From Lachnospiraceae bacterium (GTDB lineage: Bacteria; Bacillota; Clostridia; Lachnospirales; Lachnospiraceae), in NCBI GenBank assembly GCA_015056765.1, contig SVFQ01000010.1, positions 31,876-95,875 on the forward strand: DNA of 64,000 bases, in the 5' to 3' direction. The position numbers were made by a program, and so were the translations under genes. This document shows, one piece after another, positions 6,617 to 15,270 of this stretch. Position 1 is the stretch's first letter. Every line of letters starts with the position of its first letter. The notes under the pieces were generated by a model. That model was given only the letters and a program-made list of their open reading frames with translations. It was not told where the DNA came from and searched no databases.

Positions 6617-9313
6617 TTATTTCTTTAACTGTGCCAGTCTTTCTTCTACCTGCTGCATCATCTGCTGATACTTCGCAAGTTTTTCCTTTTCTTCAGCTAC
6701 CTTTTCAGCCGGTGCTTTAGAAAGGAATCTTTCATTAGAAAGCATGCCTTCAGAACGTTTTAATTCACCGGCAAGTTTCTCTTTTTCTTTTTCCAGACGT
6801 GCAAGCTCCTGTGCCAAATCTACCAATTCTGCAAATGGAATGTACAGGTTTGCTTCCGGGATTACAACAGATACTGCATCATCCGCAATACCGGTCTTAT
6901 CTGCCTGGATATGTACTTCAGAAGCATAAGCCAGAGAAGCAAAGAACAGTTTACCGTCTTCAAAGATCTGGCGGTTCTTCGCATTATCGCTGACTACGTA
7001 TACATCCGCTTTTCTGGATGGCGCTACGTTCATCTCACTTCTGACGTTACGGATACCACGAACTGCCTCTTTCATCACTTCGATTGCTTCTTCTTCCGCA
7101 GAGAAGTCTCTCTCAGCAGTAAATTCAGGCCATGTGGAAATCATGATAGATTCCTCTGTGGACTGCAATGTACAGAAGATTTCTTCTGTGATAAATGGCA
7201 TATATGGATGCAGCAGTTTCAATGCATCAATCAGTACGGTCTTTGCTGTCCAAAGAGCTGCCATCTTGCTATCCTTGTCATCAGCATTGTACAGACGAGG
7301 TTTTACCATCTCAATATACCAGTCACAGAACTCTTCCCAAATGAAATCGTATACTTTCTGTACTGCGATACCCAGTTCGAACTTATCCATATTGGCAGTA
7401 ACATCCTGTACCAAATGGTTCAGCTTGGAGATAATCCATTTATCTACAGGCTCTAACTTATCTGCCATCTGAGCCAGAGTCAGAGACTCATCGATACCTT
7501 CGCCCTGCTCATTTTCGTACTGCTCCATATTCATCATCAGGAATCTGGATGCATTCCAAACTTTATTTGCAAAGTTACGGCTATTCTCTACTCTTTCATA
7601 GTAGAAACGCATATCATTACCAGGTGCATTACCGGTAATCAAAGTAAGTCGCAGTGCATCTGCGCCGTACTTGTCGATAACTTCCAAAGGATCGATACCA
7701 TTACCCAAAGACTTACTCATCTTGCGCCCCTGGTCATCACGTACAAGGCCGTGGAATAATACAGTCTTAAATGGTGCCTTGCCCATCTGCTCGTATCCGG
7801 AGAAGATCATACGGATAACCCAGAAGAAGATGATATCATATCCGGTTACCAGTACGTCTGTAGGATAGAAGTACTCCAGTTCCTTTGTCTTCTCAGGCCA
7901 GCCCAGTGTGGAGAATGGCCACAAAGCAGAGGAGAACCAAGTATCCAAGGTATCCGGATCCTGTGTAAAGTGTGTCTTACCACATTTCGGGCAAACAGTA
8001 GGAGCTTCCTTGCTTACAATCAGCTCACCACATTCGTCGCAAGTATAAGCAGGAATACGATGTCCCCACCAAAGCTGACGGGAGATACACCAGTCACGGA
8101 TATTATCTGTCCAGTTAAAGTAGGTCTTGTCCATACGCTCAGGAATCAGCTTGATTTCGCCTTCTTTGACAGCTTTTACAGCAGGTTTAATCAGCTCATC
8201 CATCTTAACGAACCACTGCTCTTTTACAAGTGGCTCAATGGTAGCATGGCAGCGGTCATGGGTACCTACATTATGAGAATAGTCCTCGATTTTAACCAGA
8301 AGACCTTCTTTATCTAATTCTTCTACGATCTGCTTTCTTGCTTCGTAGCGATCAAGGCCTGCATACTTGCCACCATTTTCATTAATGGTCGCATCATCGT
8401 TCATGATATTGATAACAGGCAGGTTGTGTCTCTTACCTACTTCAAAGTCGTTAGGGTCATGTGCAGGTGTGATTTTTACAACACCGGTACCGAACTCTAC
8501 GTCTACATAGTCATCTTCTACTACAGGAATGGCTTTGTTTACGATAGGAAGCCATACCTGACGGCCGTGTAAGTAATTATATCTTTCATCACTTGGATTT
8601 ACTGCTACTGCAGTATCACCCAGCATAGTCTCAGGACGTGTGGTAGCAAAGGTAAGAAACTCTGTCTTACTTGGTGTACCATCTGCTTCTACAACAGGAT
8701 AGTTGATATACCAAAGGTGACCATTCTGCTCTTCGTACTCTACTTCAGCATCAGAGATGGAAGTGTTACATACAGGACACCAGTTGATCATACGTGCGTC
8801 TTTGTAAATCCAGCCTTTTTCATGCATCTTGCAGAATACTTCTGTTACGGCTTTATTGCAGCCTTCGTCCATAGTAAAACGCTCTCTGTCCCAATCACAG
8901 GAAGAGCCGATTTTCTTCAGCTGGCTGATGATACGTCCGCCGTATTCCTTTTTCCATTCCCAGGCACGCTCTAAGAATTTTTCTCTACCCAGGTCATGCT
9001 TGTCGATACCCTGCTCTTTTAAAGTATTGATAATCTTTACTTCCGTAGCGATGGAAGCGTGGTCTGTACCAGGCTGCCAAAGCGCATTGTAACCCTGCAT
9101 TCTCTTATAACGAATCAGGATATCCTGCATAGTATTATCCAGTGCATGTCCCATGTGAAGCTGACCGGTAATATTTGGTGGTGGCATCACAATGGTAAAA
9201 GGTTTCTTTCTTTCATCTACTTCTGCGTGGAAGTATTTCTTATCAAGCCACTTCTGATATAAGCGGTCTTCGATTCCCTTAGGATCGTAGGTTTTTGCTA
9301 ATTCTTTGCTCAT
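6617..9313 (-). CDS. valS: Valyl-tRNA synthetase
   Basis: Class I aminoacyl-tRNA synthetase that charges tRNA-Val and edits misactivated threonine. Signatures are PPNITGQLHMGHAL (HIGH-type motif at 53-56), the editing-domain TTRPETMLGDTAVAV, CISRQLWWGHRIP, and GRKMSKSLGNGIDP (KMSKS). The C-terminus carries the long charged coiled coil (ARLEKEKEKLAGELKRSE) typical of ValRS. At 898 residues it is full length. The ATG at 9313 has AAGGAG upstream; the longer ORF start at 9358 has no ribosome site. Expression should be set by the T-box just upstream. Confidence 0.97.
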   Translation of the reverse strand: MSKELAKTYDPKGIEDRLYQKWLDKKYFHAEVDERKKPFTIVMPPPNITGQLHMGHALDNTMQDILIRYKRMQGYNALWQPGTDHASIATEVKIINTLKEQGIDKHDLGREKFLERAWEWKKEYGGRIISQLKKIGSSCDWDRERFTMDEGCNKAVTEVFCKMHEKGWIYKDARMINWCPVCNTSISDAEVEYEEQNGHLWYINYPVVEADGTPSKTEFLTFATTRPETMLGDTAVAVNPSDERYNYLHGRQVWLPIVNKAIPVVEDDYVDVEFGTGVVKITPAHDPNDFEVGKRHNLPVINIMNDDATINENGGKYAGLDRYEARKQIVEELDKEGLLVKIEDYSHNVGTHDRCHATIEPLVKEQWFVKMDELIKPAVKAVKEGEIKLIPERMDKTYFNWTDNIRDWCISRQLWWGHRIPAYTCDECGELIVSKEAPTVCPKCGKTHFTQDPDTLDTWFSSALWPFSTLGWPEKTKELEYFYPTDVLVTGYDIIFFWVIRMIFSGYEQMGKAPFKTVLFHGLVRDDQGRKMSKSLGNGIDPLEVIDKYGADALRLTLITGNAPGNDMRFYYERVENSRNFANKVWNASRFLMMNMEQYENEQGEGIDESLTLAQMADKLEPVDKWIISKLNHLVQDVTANMDKFELGIAVQKVYDFIWEEFCDWYIEMVKPRLYNADDKDSKMAALWTAKTVLIDALKLLHPYMPFITEEIFCTLQSTEESIMISTWPEFTAERDFSAEEEAIEVMKEAVRGIRNVRSEMNVAPSRKADVYVVSDNAKNRQIFEDGKLFFASLAYASEVHIQADKTGIADDAVSVVIPEANLYIPFAELVDLAQELARLEKEKEKLAGELKRSEGMLSNERFLSKAPAEKVAEEKEKLAKYQQMMQQVEERLAQLKK

Positions 9314-9344
9314 AGAGTTTCTCCTTCGAATAGTATAAAGTTGC

Positions 9345-9396
9345 GGGCGCGTCCTCAAGCGGCGGACTGCCTGCCTCGAATCAAAGATTCAAGGCA
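9345..9396. repeat. Structured element between T-box terminator and valS
   Basis: This stretch contains an 11-bp stem with a 3-base loop (TGCCTCGAATC, 9372-9382, with GATTCAAGGCA, 9386-9396) next to a GC-rich segment with GTCC...GGAC (9351-9367). The core GAATC-NNN-GATTC beside GGCGG and a following A-run recurs in the 74-bp duplication at 44171-44318. It may therefore be a member of a small dispersed palindromic family. Confidence 0.45.
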
Positions 9397-9710
9397 ATAA
9401 AAAAGTTCGTCCTCTGCATTTCTGCAAAGGGCGAACTGAATGTACGCTGTACCACCTTTATTCGCTATACTCTCACAAGCATAGCCTCAACGACTTCCGG
9501 ATAGAAGTCTGACCCTATAACGGAGGTAAACCGATTTGACTCCCAAGCAACCTTCAGTCTCCACTTACGCTCCCGAAGAATCTCTCCACCAATTTGCTTT
9601 CGCCAAGGGGATAACCCTCTTTGTGATTCTCTCTCTGCCGGGTAGGACAACCTACTCCTCTTGTTCAACGTCAACTTTTTATAACGACCTCTTCGGTCTG
9701 ATATTACTAG
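9397..9710 (-). ncRNA. T-box leader (valine, GUU specifier) of valS
   Basis: The minus-strand leader has the T-box consensus AAAGGTGGTACAGCG (plus 9445-9459). It is followed by a terminator (plus 9404-9437, stem GTTCGCCCT...AGGACGAAC) ending in six T residues. In Stem I, TGAAG-GTT-GCTTGGGAGTC aligns with the usual specifier context and puts a GUU valine codon at plus 9549-9551. Uncharged tRNA-Val is expected to stabilise the antiterminator and allow valS transcription. The assignment as T-box is firm. The specifier position is read by alignment to known T-boxes from memory. Confidence 0.9.
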
Positions 9711-9711
9711 T

Positions 9712-9741
9712 ACTATACTCTCTGTGTCCAAAACATGTCAA
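9712..9741 (-). promoter_or_regulatory. Promoter of the valS T-box transcript
   Basis: TTGACA (9736-9741) and TATAGT (9712-9717) on the minus strand with an 18-base spacer, directly upstream of the T-box Stem I. Confidence 0.75.
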
Positions 9742-9753
9742 GCCAAACCTGTA

Positions 9754-11394
9754 CTAGCTTACTTTGTTTTTATATTTTACACGATAGATATGCAAAAGCG
9801 CTTCGTGAAGTCTCTCTTCGGAGATATCTCCATTTTGCACCGCTGTCAACACACCATTATAGGCTGCTTCAAAATCGCTTGGCATATAAATCATATCTAC
9901 ACCGGCATTGATGGCCTTCACCACTGCCTGGTCGATATCATAGTACTCTGTAATCGTACCTGTATTCATGGCATCTGTCATAACGATACCATCAAAGCCC
10001 AGTTCGCTACGCAGTACATGAATCGCAGAGGCTGACATACAGCACGGTGTATTATCATCTGTCAGATTTGGAGCAGATGCTGTACTTACCATGACAAATT
10101 CAGCACCGGCATCAATAGCCGCTTTATAAGCCACGAATTCAGAAGCTGTCATTTCATCTTTGGTACGTTCTGTAATCATCATGCCGCCTTCAGAACCACC
10201 GGAAACAGCACCCAGTCCCGGGAAGGTACGGACACATGCACTGACGCCTGTAGACTGTAGTCCTTTTACATATTCTGCTGCCATAGCGCCTACTTGACTG
10301 GCATCGCTGCCAAAGGTAGTGCTTCCAAGGAGATTGCCATCTCCAATCTGTAAATCCGTCACCGGTGCCAGATTCAGGTTAAACCCAAGCTCTGCCAAGT
10401 AGCTACCGGTAGTAGATCCGGCGGTATTTGCTGCTGCGGTATCACCTGCAGCGCCTAAGTCTGCAAAGCTTGCAGTTGCTTCTTTTTTCAGGGTCTTTGC
10501 AATGACGGACTGGTCTCCGCCTAATTCACTTGCTGCAAGGAAAATATTCTGACGCTCTGCGGCTGTATCAGCCAGAAGCTTTGTAAGCTGCTGGGTATCT
10601 TTCACATTGGACTTATCATATACAAGTCCGCCCACTTTATACTGATCAAGGGCTTTTCTGGAAGTATCCCCCACCTGTGTAACGGAAGCCACACCGGTCA
10701 ACTGACTCGGGCTTACCATAAACAGCGCAGATACTTTATCTTCGATAGGCATTTCTGCAATGGCTGCTTCTGCGATTTCATCGATAGGATTCGGCTCTTC
10801 TGTCTCAACTGTAGTCTCAGGTTCGCTGATCACCACAGTCTCCTCCTGCTGTACTGATTCCAGTTCTGCAGCAATCTGAGCTGCCTGTCTCTTATCTGCA
10901 GTAGCATGGAATACCTTCGCACCTAGCACAAAAATCAAAACACCAATCAGTGCAATGATAATAAATAAACTAAGGAATGCTAAAAGCTGATTCCGCATAC
11001 GACGTTTTCTACGACGCTCTCTTTTATACTCCGGACTTCTGATGTATGCTTCGTACTCCGCATCCTCTTCATCTTCGTCGTCCTCTTCTTCGTCGTCCTC
11101 GTCGTCCTCGTCTTCGTAATCCTCGTCGTCTTCGTAATCCTCATCAGAATCTTCCTCATCAGAGTCTTCAACTTCGGATTCTTCAGATTCGTCGTCGGAT
11201 TTTTCATCCTCCACATCGTCGGATTTCTCTTCTACATCTTCATCCTCTCGGACGACAGCTTCGCTATCTTCTGTATCTTCATCCTGATCTTCGGATTTCT
11301 CATCAGGCTCCTGTACATCGCCCTCTAAATCCTCGTAATCAGCCTCATCTTCATCTAATAAAAATTTGTCTTTTAAAAAGCCTTTTTTCTTCAT
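9754..11394 (-). CDS. Membrane-anchored GH3-like protein with acidic N-terminus, catalytic loop degenerate
   Basis: 546 residues in three parts. Residues about 13-118 are an extreme Asp/Glu/Ser low-complexity region. After a basic RERRRKRRMR patch comes one membrane span (about 136-159). The outside part is a glycoside hydrolase family 3 N-domain of the NagZ type (beta-N-acetylhexosaminidase fold), with GFDGIVMTDAMNTG holding the Asp at the nucleophile place. In active NagZ enzymes the catalytic loop reads KHFPGHGxT. Here it reads RTFPGLGAV, lacking both His residues, so normal NagZ acid-base chemistry is doubtful. It could be a muropeptide- or wall-binding protein or a divergent enzyme. It has its own promoter at 11443-11471. 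Confidence 0.8.
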   Translation of the reverse strand: MKKKGFLKDKFLLDEDEADYEDLEGDVQEPDEKSEDQDEDTEDSEAVVREDEDVEEKSDDVEDEKSDDESEESEVEDSDEEDSDEDYEDDEDYEDEDDEDDEEEDDEDEEDAEYEAYIRSPEYKRERRRKRRMRNQLLAFLSLFIIIALIGVLIFVLGAKVFHATADKRQAAQIAAELESVQQEETVVISEPETTVETEEPNPIDEIAEAAIAEMPIEDKVSALFMVSPSQLTGVASVTQVGDTSRKALDQYKVGGLVYDKSNVKDTQQLTKLLADTAAERQNIFLAASELGGDQSVIAKTLKKEATASFADLGAAGDTAAANTAGSTTGSYLAELGFNLNLAPVTDLQIGDGNLLGSTTFGSDASQVGAMAAEYVKGLQSTGVSACVRTFPGLGAVSGGSEGGMMITERTKDEMTASEFVAYKAAIDAGAEFVMVSTASAPNLTDDNTPCCMSASAIHVLRSELGFDGIVMTDAMNTGTITEYYDIDQAVVKAINAGVDMIYMPSDFEAAYNGVLTAVQNGDISEERLHEALLHIYRVKYKNKVS

Positions 11395-11442
11395 AATCTC
11401 CTCGAAAATTATGTCCAGTCTCGGTTTTCAACATCGCCTTCT

Positions 11443-11471
11443 ATGATAACGTAAATTCCTTAAAATGTAAA
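11443..11471 (-). promoter_or_regulatory. Promoter of the GH3-like gene
   Basis: TTTACA (11466-11471) and TATCAT (11443-11448) on the minus strand, spacer 17. The start codon at 11394 follows after a short leader with GAGGAG. Confidence 0.6.
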
Positions 11472-11494
11472 CGTTCCGGCCACCTCATGGCAAT

Positions 11495-11835
11495 AGAATA
11501 GAGGGTACCGACGTCTTTTCATCGATACCCTCTTCTACATGCTATTGTCCAATGGACCAGCCCTCCATATATCTATATCTAAATTTCAATGTCCTTCGAT
11601 TCTTTCTATTTCTGATTTTTGTACATATCGTACTTGCGGCGACTTCGCTTCTTTTTCTTTGCGCCTCATGTTCAAAATATACTCGACTTCGTTAGATGAT
11701 TTCCAGTTCCATATTATGTTCCTGGTTTAACTTATGTTTTTGGTGGTCCGTACCTCCTTTACTTAGATTTCCTACTATGTTTCGTTCCCTACTCTATGGA
11801 TAAGGCATTTCCTTTTTCTCTCTTGTTTTTTGTTA
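11495..11835 (-). ncRNA. Candidate orphan small RNA or small-peptide transcript
   Basis: About 340 bases between a strong minus-strand promoter (11841-11868) and a hairpin (GAGGGTA...TACCCTC, 11501-11532) with a weak U-tract. No ORF of normal quality is present. A perfect AAAGGAGGT (plus 11752-11760) has no start codon at usable distance. Later ATGs open only short frames; the longest is a 27-codon basic one (MRRKEKEAK...). It is distinct from the GH3-like gene, which has its own promoter downstream. It does not look like tmRNA, RNase P or SRP RNA. Nothing else is seen between it and the aspartokinase terminator except AT-rich DNA (11870-12060). Confidence 0.45.
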
Positions 11836-11840
11836 CTCTT

Positions 11841-11868
11841 ATTATAGCAGAGGTATTTGAATTGTCAA
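11841..11868 (-). promoter_or_regulatory. Strong promoter of the orphan transcript
   Basis: Consensus TTGACA (11863-11868) and TATAAT (11841-11846) on the minus strand with a 16-base spacer. Transcription should start near 11834. Confidence 0.75.
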
Positions 11869-12062
11869 TGCTTTTTCTGATTATTTTTATTATTATTTGA
11901 TAATTAAATCTTTTATATTGAATTGTCGCAATTTTCAGTTTATTACGGCAATTCCTTTTCCGCTAGAAAATCCCTGAAAACATTTTTCGTACAGTTTCGT
12001 CCCAGAAAATTATTCATCTTTTTTCAGAGACATTTTTCATCCCGGGGCTGCCAAAACACAGA

Positions 12063-12092
12063 AAAGCCTCCCTGCCATCAAAGCAAGGAGGC
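12063..12092 (-). terminator. Terminator of the ACT-hom-aspartokinase operon
   Basis: GCCTCCTTGC pairs with GCAGGGAGGC around a 7-base loop and is followed by TTTTC on the minus strand, eight bases past the aspartokinase stop. Confidence 0.85.
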
Positions 12093-12100
12093 CGTCCGGA

Positions 12101-13420
12101 TTAGAGTTTTGCCACTACGAAAATGTTGTAGATTGCTGCGATGGCAGCTTCAAAATCGGCATTTTCTACGCCGATGATGATATTCATCTCAGAAGATCCC
12201 TGGTCAATCATTCGTACATTGACATTGGCATGCGCCAAAGCAGAGAAGATACGACCTGCTGTACCTCTGGAGGATTTCATACCTCTACCTACTACCGCAA
12301 TCAGCGCCAAATCAGATTCGATTTCGATACTGTCCGGATGAACCGTGCGCTGAATCTGTGCTACGACGCTTTGTTCTTTATTCATGAACTCATCCTGGTG
12401 TACCAACACCGTCATGGTGTCGATACCGGAAGGCATATGCTCAAAAGTAACTCCCTTATCTTCAAAGGCCTGCAGTACTTTTCGACCAAATCCGATTTCA
12501 GAGTTCATCATTTCTTTTTCCAGCATAACAGAGCAGAAGCCCTTCTTACCGGCAATACCGGTGATGGTATACTTGGATTTCTGTCCAGTGCTTGCTACAA
12601 TCCAAGTGCCGTTTGCGCTAGGATCATTGGTATTGCGGATATTGATAGGGATACCTTCCTGGCGTACCGGGAAGATAGCATCCTCATGCAATACAGAAGC
12701 GCCCATGTAGGAAAGCTCACGAAGCTCCTTATAGGTAATAGTATCGATGATTTCCGGATTCTGGATAATGCGGGGATCCGCTACCAGGAAACCGGATACA
12801 TCAGTCCAGTTCTCATAGACATCTGCTTTAGATGCTCTGGCTACGATAGAACCTGTCACGTCAGAACCACCTCTGGAGAAAGTCACAACACTACCGTCTG
12901 CCTTAGCGCCGTAGAAACCTGGGATAACTGCTTTAGGTTCGTTTTCCAAACGCTCACCTAAAATCTGATTTGTGGTTTCCGCATCGAAAGCGCCATTGTC
13001 ATCAAAACGAATCACTTCTGCGGCATCGATAAAGGTATAACCCATGTAGTCTGCCATAACGATACCATTTAAGTACTCACCACGGGAAGCAGCATAGTCT
13101 GTACCCTTTTTTGCTTTGAAATTTTTCTCGATGGTTTTGAACTCACCGCTTAAGTCTGTCTTTAATCCAAGGCCATCGATGATTTCCTGATATCTGGCCT
13201 TGATCTGATCCAATTCTTTGGAAAAGGATTTGCCTTTTTCTGCCAATGCATAGGTAGCATACAGCATATCCGTTACTTTTGTATCTTTATTGTTTCTTTT
13301 GCCCGGTGCAGAAGGTACTACATAGCATCTGCTCTCCTCTTCGCGGATGATATTACCCACCTTCTGAAACTGCTTTGCGGAAGCAAGAGAACTACCACCG
13401 AACTTCACTACTTTTTTCAT
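12101..13420 (-). CDS. Aspartate kinase
   Basis: Phosphorylates aspartate with ATP, the first step to lysine, threonine, methionine and diaminopimelate. The N-terminal amino-acid-kinase motif KKVVKFGGSSLA is at residues 2-13, and FSRGGSDVTGSIVA marks the substrate/ATP site. The last third (about 300-439) holds two ACT domains (ITGIAGKKGFCSVMLEKEMM and ALIAVVGRGMKSSRGTAGRI), consistent with allosteric control by an end product. 439 residues is normal. It is the last gene of an ACT-protein, hom, aspartokinase operon, so threonine or lysine feedback is expected. Which isoform (lysC-like or thrA-like) cannot be told from sequence alone. Confidence 0.94.
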   Translation of the reverse strand: MKKVVKFGGSSLASAKQFQKVGNIIREEESRCYVVPSAPGKRNNKDTKVTDMLYATYALAEKGKSFSKELDQIKARYQEIIDGLGLKTDLSGEFKTIEKNFKAKKGTDYAASRGEYLNGIVMADYMGYTFIDAAEVIRFDDNGAFDAETTNQILGERLENEPKAVIPGFYGAKADGSVVTFSRGGSDVTGSIVARASKADVYENWTDVSGFLVADPRIIQNPEIIDTITYKELRELSYMGASVLHEDAIFPVRQEGIPINIRNTNDPSANGTWIVASTGQKSKYTITGIAGKKGFCSVMLEKEMMNSEIGFGRKVLQAFEDKGVTFEHMPSGIDTMTVLVHQDEFMNKEQSVVAQIQRTVHPDSIEIESDLALIAVVGRGMKSSRGTAGRIFSALAHANVNVRMIDQGSSEMNIIIGVENADFEAAIAAIYNIFVVAKL

Positions 13421-13453
13421 ATAATCTCCTCAATCACGGTTTTTATTCTAAAA

Positions 13454-14665
13454 TTAGGCTTCTACTCGAATCACGCCCTTAACACCCTTTAAGGCTTCAC
13501 ATTTTGCTTTGCAGTCTTTCTCTGTCATGACTTTGGTCAAAATGCCTACTTCGTCTGACAGTTCCTCTACTTCCACCAGAGTGCCGCCAAAGGCGTCCAG
13601 TGCCTGCTGTGGTGTCACCTGATTGATATCCAGTCGTACAAAAAATGCTCTGCTGGTATTTTCCACCGGCAATACAGTCTCTTTTTCGTCAGACCATTCT
13701 ACCGGCAAGTTTCTGCCAAGGTTCTTCGCTGCCTGAATCATATCGGCTACCACTGCGCTGGCGGTAGGAAGTTTTCCGGCTCCTCTTCCGTAATACATAC
13801 TATCGTCAAGCATATCGCCCTTTACAAATACAGCGTTGAACACGTCATTTACAGGATAAAGCGGATGGTTCTCACCCAGATAAAAAGGTGCCACCATGAC
13901 ATTATAACCATTCTCCTCTTTTTTGCTCATAGCAAGAAGCTTAATGGTCTTGCCCATTTTCTTTGCATATAAGAAGTCCTCTGCACCGATTTTTGTGATG
14001 CCTTCTGTATATACTTCCTTGAAATCCACATTTTTCCCGCTCATCAAAGAAGACAGGATTGCGATTTTACGGCAAGCATCATAGCCTTCTACGTCAGCTT
14101 CCGGATTACGCTCTGCATAACCCAGGTCCTGTGCCTGTTTCAGCACATCAGCGTAAGCTGCGCCTTCCTTCTCCATCTTGGTCAAAATGTAGTTTGTGGT
14201 ACCATTCACGATACCTGTCACATTCAGGATATGTTCCTGCTTCAGTGCTTCATTCAGGGTACGAATGATGGGAATACCGCCACCCACACTGGCCTCGATG
14301 AAATAGTTGCAATCATGTTCCTTTGCAATACGCATCAGTTCCGGTCCATGATTTGCTACCAGTTCTTTGTTGGATGTACAGACGCTCTTACCTGCTTCCA
14401 AAGCCTTCTTGGTAAAGGTATATGCAGGTTCGTCACCACCCATGGTTTCCGCAATGACTTTGATTTCCGGGTCGTTTATGATGGTATCGATATCGTGTAC
14501 CACCTTTTTCTCCATAGGATCACCGGGGAACTCTCTCAAATCCAGCACGTACTTAATTTCCACGCTGTCCCCTACTGCTTTCGCCACCTGATCCTGGTTC
14601 TTTGTGATGACTTCAGCCACACCGCCTCCGATGTTGCCGTAGCCCAAAATAGCAGCCCTAATCAT
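13454..14665 (-). CDS. hom: Homoserine dehydrogenase
   Basis: NAD(P)H-dependent reduction of aspartate semialdehyde to homoserine. The Rossmann glycine motif GYGNIGGGVAE is at about residues 9-19, followed by the catalytic domain with GGGIPIIRTLNEAL and GIVNGTTNYILTKM, both diagnostic for Hom. The tail (about 340-403) resembles an ACT domain and would sense threonine. Length of 403 is usual for the Firmicute type. It lies between an ACT-domain regulator gene (36-base gap) and aspartokinase (33-base gap), making one threonine/methionine branch operon. Confidence 0.95.
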   Translation of the reverse strand: MIRAAILGYGNIGGGVAEVITKNQDQVAKAVGDSVEIKYVLDLREFPGDPMEKKVVHDIDTIINDPEIKVIAETMGGDEPAYTFTKKALEAGKSVCTSNKELVANHGPELMRIAKEHDCNYFIEASVGGGIPIIRTLNEALKQEHILNVTGIVNGTTNYILTKMEKEGAAYADVLKQAQDLGYAERNPEADVEGYDACRKIAILSSLMSGKNVDFKEVYTEGITKIGAEDFLYAKKMGKTIKLLAMSKKEENGYNVMVAPFYLGENHPLYPVNDVFNAVFVKGDMLDDSMYYGRGAGKLPTASAVVADMIQAAKNLGRNLPVEWSDEKETVLPVENTSRAFFVRLDINQVTPQQALDAFGGTLVEVEELSDEVGILTKVMTEKDCKAKCEALKGVKGVIRVEA

Positions 14666-14701
14666 AATATGCCTCCTCGTTTTCCTCTATATCGTAAATT
14701 C

Positions 14702-15151
14702 CTAGTTGATTTGCTCTCTGGCTAGGACCTTTACTTCCAAAATACCATCTAATGCTTCCAGTTCTCTGACAATCTCGGACAGACTCTGTCCCGGGAGAAT
14801 CTGGATGCTAAGGCTGATGGACGCCACCGCATTTACCGGAATAGACTGGTGGATGGTCAGGATATTGGCTCCGCCTTCCGCCATGGCTTTCAGCACCTGG
14901 GATAAGATACCCGGTCTATCTTCAATCAAAAGTGATAGGGTAATGCTGATTCCTCTGTCCGATTCCGAAAAAGGATAAATATCATCTTTGTACTTGTAAA
15001 AGGAACTTCGGCTGATACCGACCCTCTCTACTGCTTCTTGTACATTTTTAACTTTGTGCTTTTCCATGAGCTTTTTGGCTTCAACCACCTTTAAAAGCAC
15101 TTCCGGAACAGCTTTTTCTCTCAGTACAAAAAAGCTATTTACATCACTCAT
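14702..15151 (-). CDS. ACT-domain protein (PheB/UPF0735 type)
   Basis: 149 residues. The N-terminal part (VLLKVVEAKKLMEKHKVKNVQEAVERVGISRSSFYKYKDDIYPF) looks like a small HTH-like domain. The C-terminal half is an ACT domain (ITLSLLIEDRPGILSQVLKAMAEGGANILTIHQSIP). Members next to hom are thought to sense an amino acid, but no activity is established. The ATG at 15151 gives the family N-terminus (MSDVNSFFVLREK). The longer frame to 15211 uses TTG and runs through the attenuator hairpin, so I reject it. It is first in the operon with hom and aspartokinase. Confidence 0.8.
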   Translation of the reverse strand: MSDVNSFFVLREKAVPEVLLKVVEAKKLMEKHKVKNVQEAVERVGISRSSFYKYKDDIYPFSESDRGISITLSLLIEDRPGILSQVLKAMAEGGANILTIHQSIPVNAVASISLSIQILPGQSLSEIVRELEALDGILEVKVLAREQIN

Positions 15152-15183
15152 AACTTCTCTCTGTTTCCCCAATGTCTTTGTTA

Positions 15184-15226
15184 CAAAAAAACAAGCGCCT
15201 TTTGTACGCAACAGAAAGACACTTGT
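15184..15226 (-). promoter_or_regulatory. Attenuator-like hairpin in the hom operon leader
   Basis: ACAAGTGTCTTT and AAAGGCGCTTGT form a 12-bp stem (two G-U pairs) followed by seven T residues on the minus strand. It stands between the promoter at 15242-15270 and the ACT gene. It therefore looks like a conditional terminator in a short leader. The sensing mechanism is unknown; no T-box or leader peptide is recognised. Confidence 0.6.
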
Positions 15227-15241
15227 TTGTGTACGAGGAAC

Positions 15242-15270
15242 ATTCTATCACACTAAAGTGCGAATGTCTA
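15242..15270 (-). promoter_or_regulatory. Promoter of the ACT-hom-aspartokinase operon
   Basis: TAGACA (15265-15270) and TAGAAT (15242-15247) on the minus strand, spacer 17, immediately at the 3' end of the beta-glucosidase gene. Confidence 0.55.

Noticed and set aside
9465..9731. Minus-strand 88-codon frame.
   Set aside because: It lies entirely inside the T-box leader; the sequence is explained by RNA structure.
11046..11396. Plus-strand frame rich in Pro/Arg/His/Leu.
   Set aside because: It is the complement of the acidic Asp/Glu/Ser tail of the GH3-like gene and has no start signal.
15151..15211. Longer N-terminus for the ACT-domain protein.
   Set aside because: It needs a TTG start and would translate through the attenuator hairpin, with no ribosome site.
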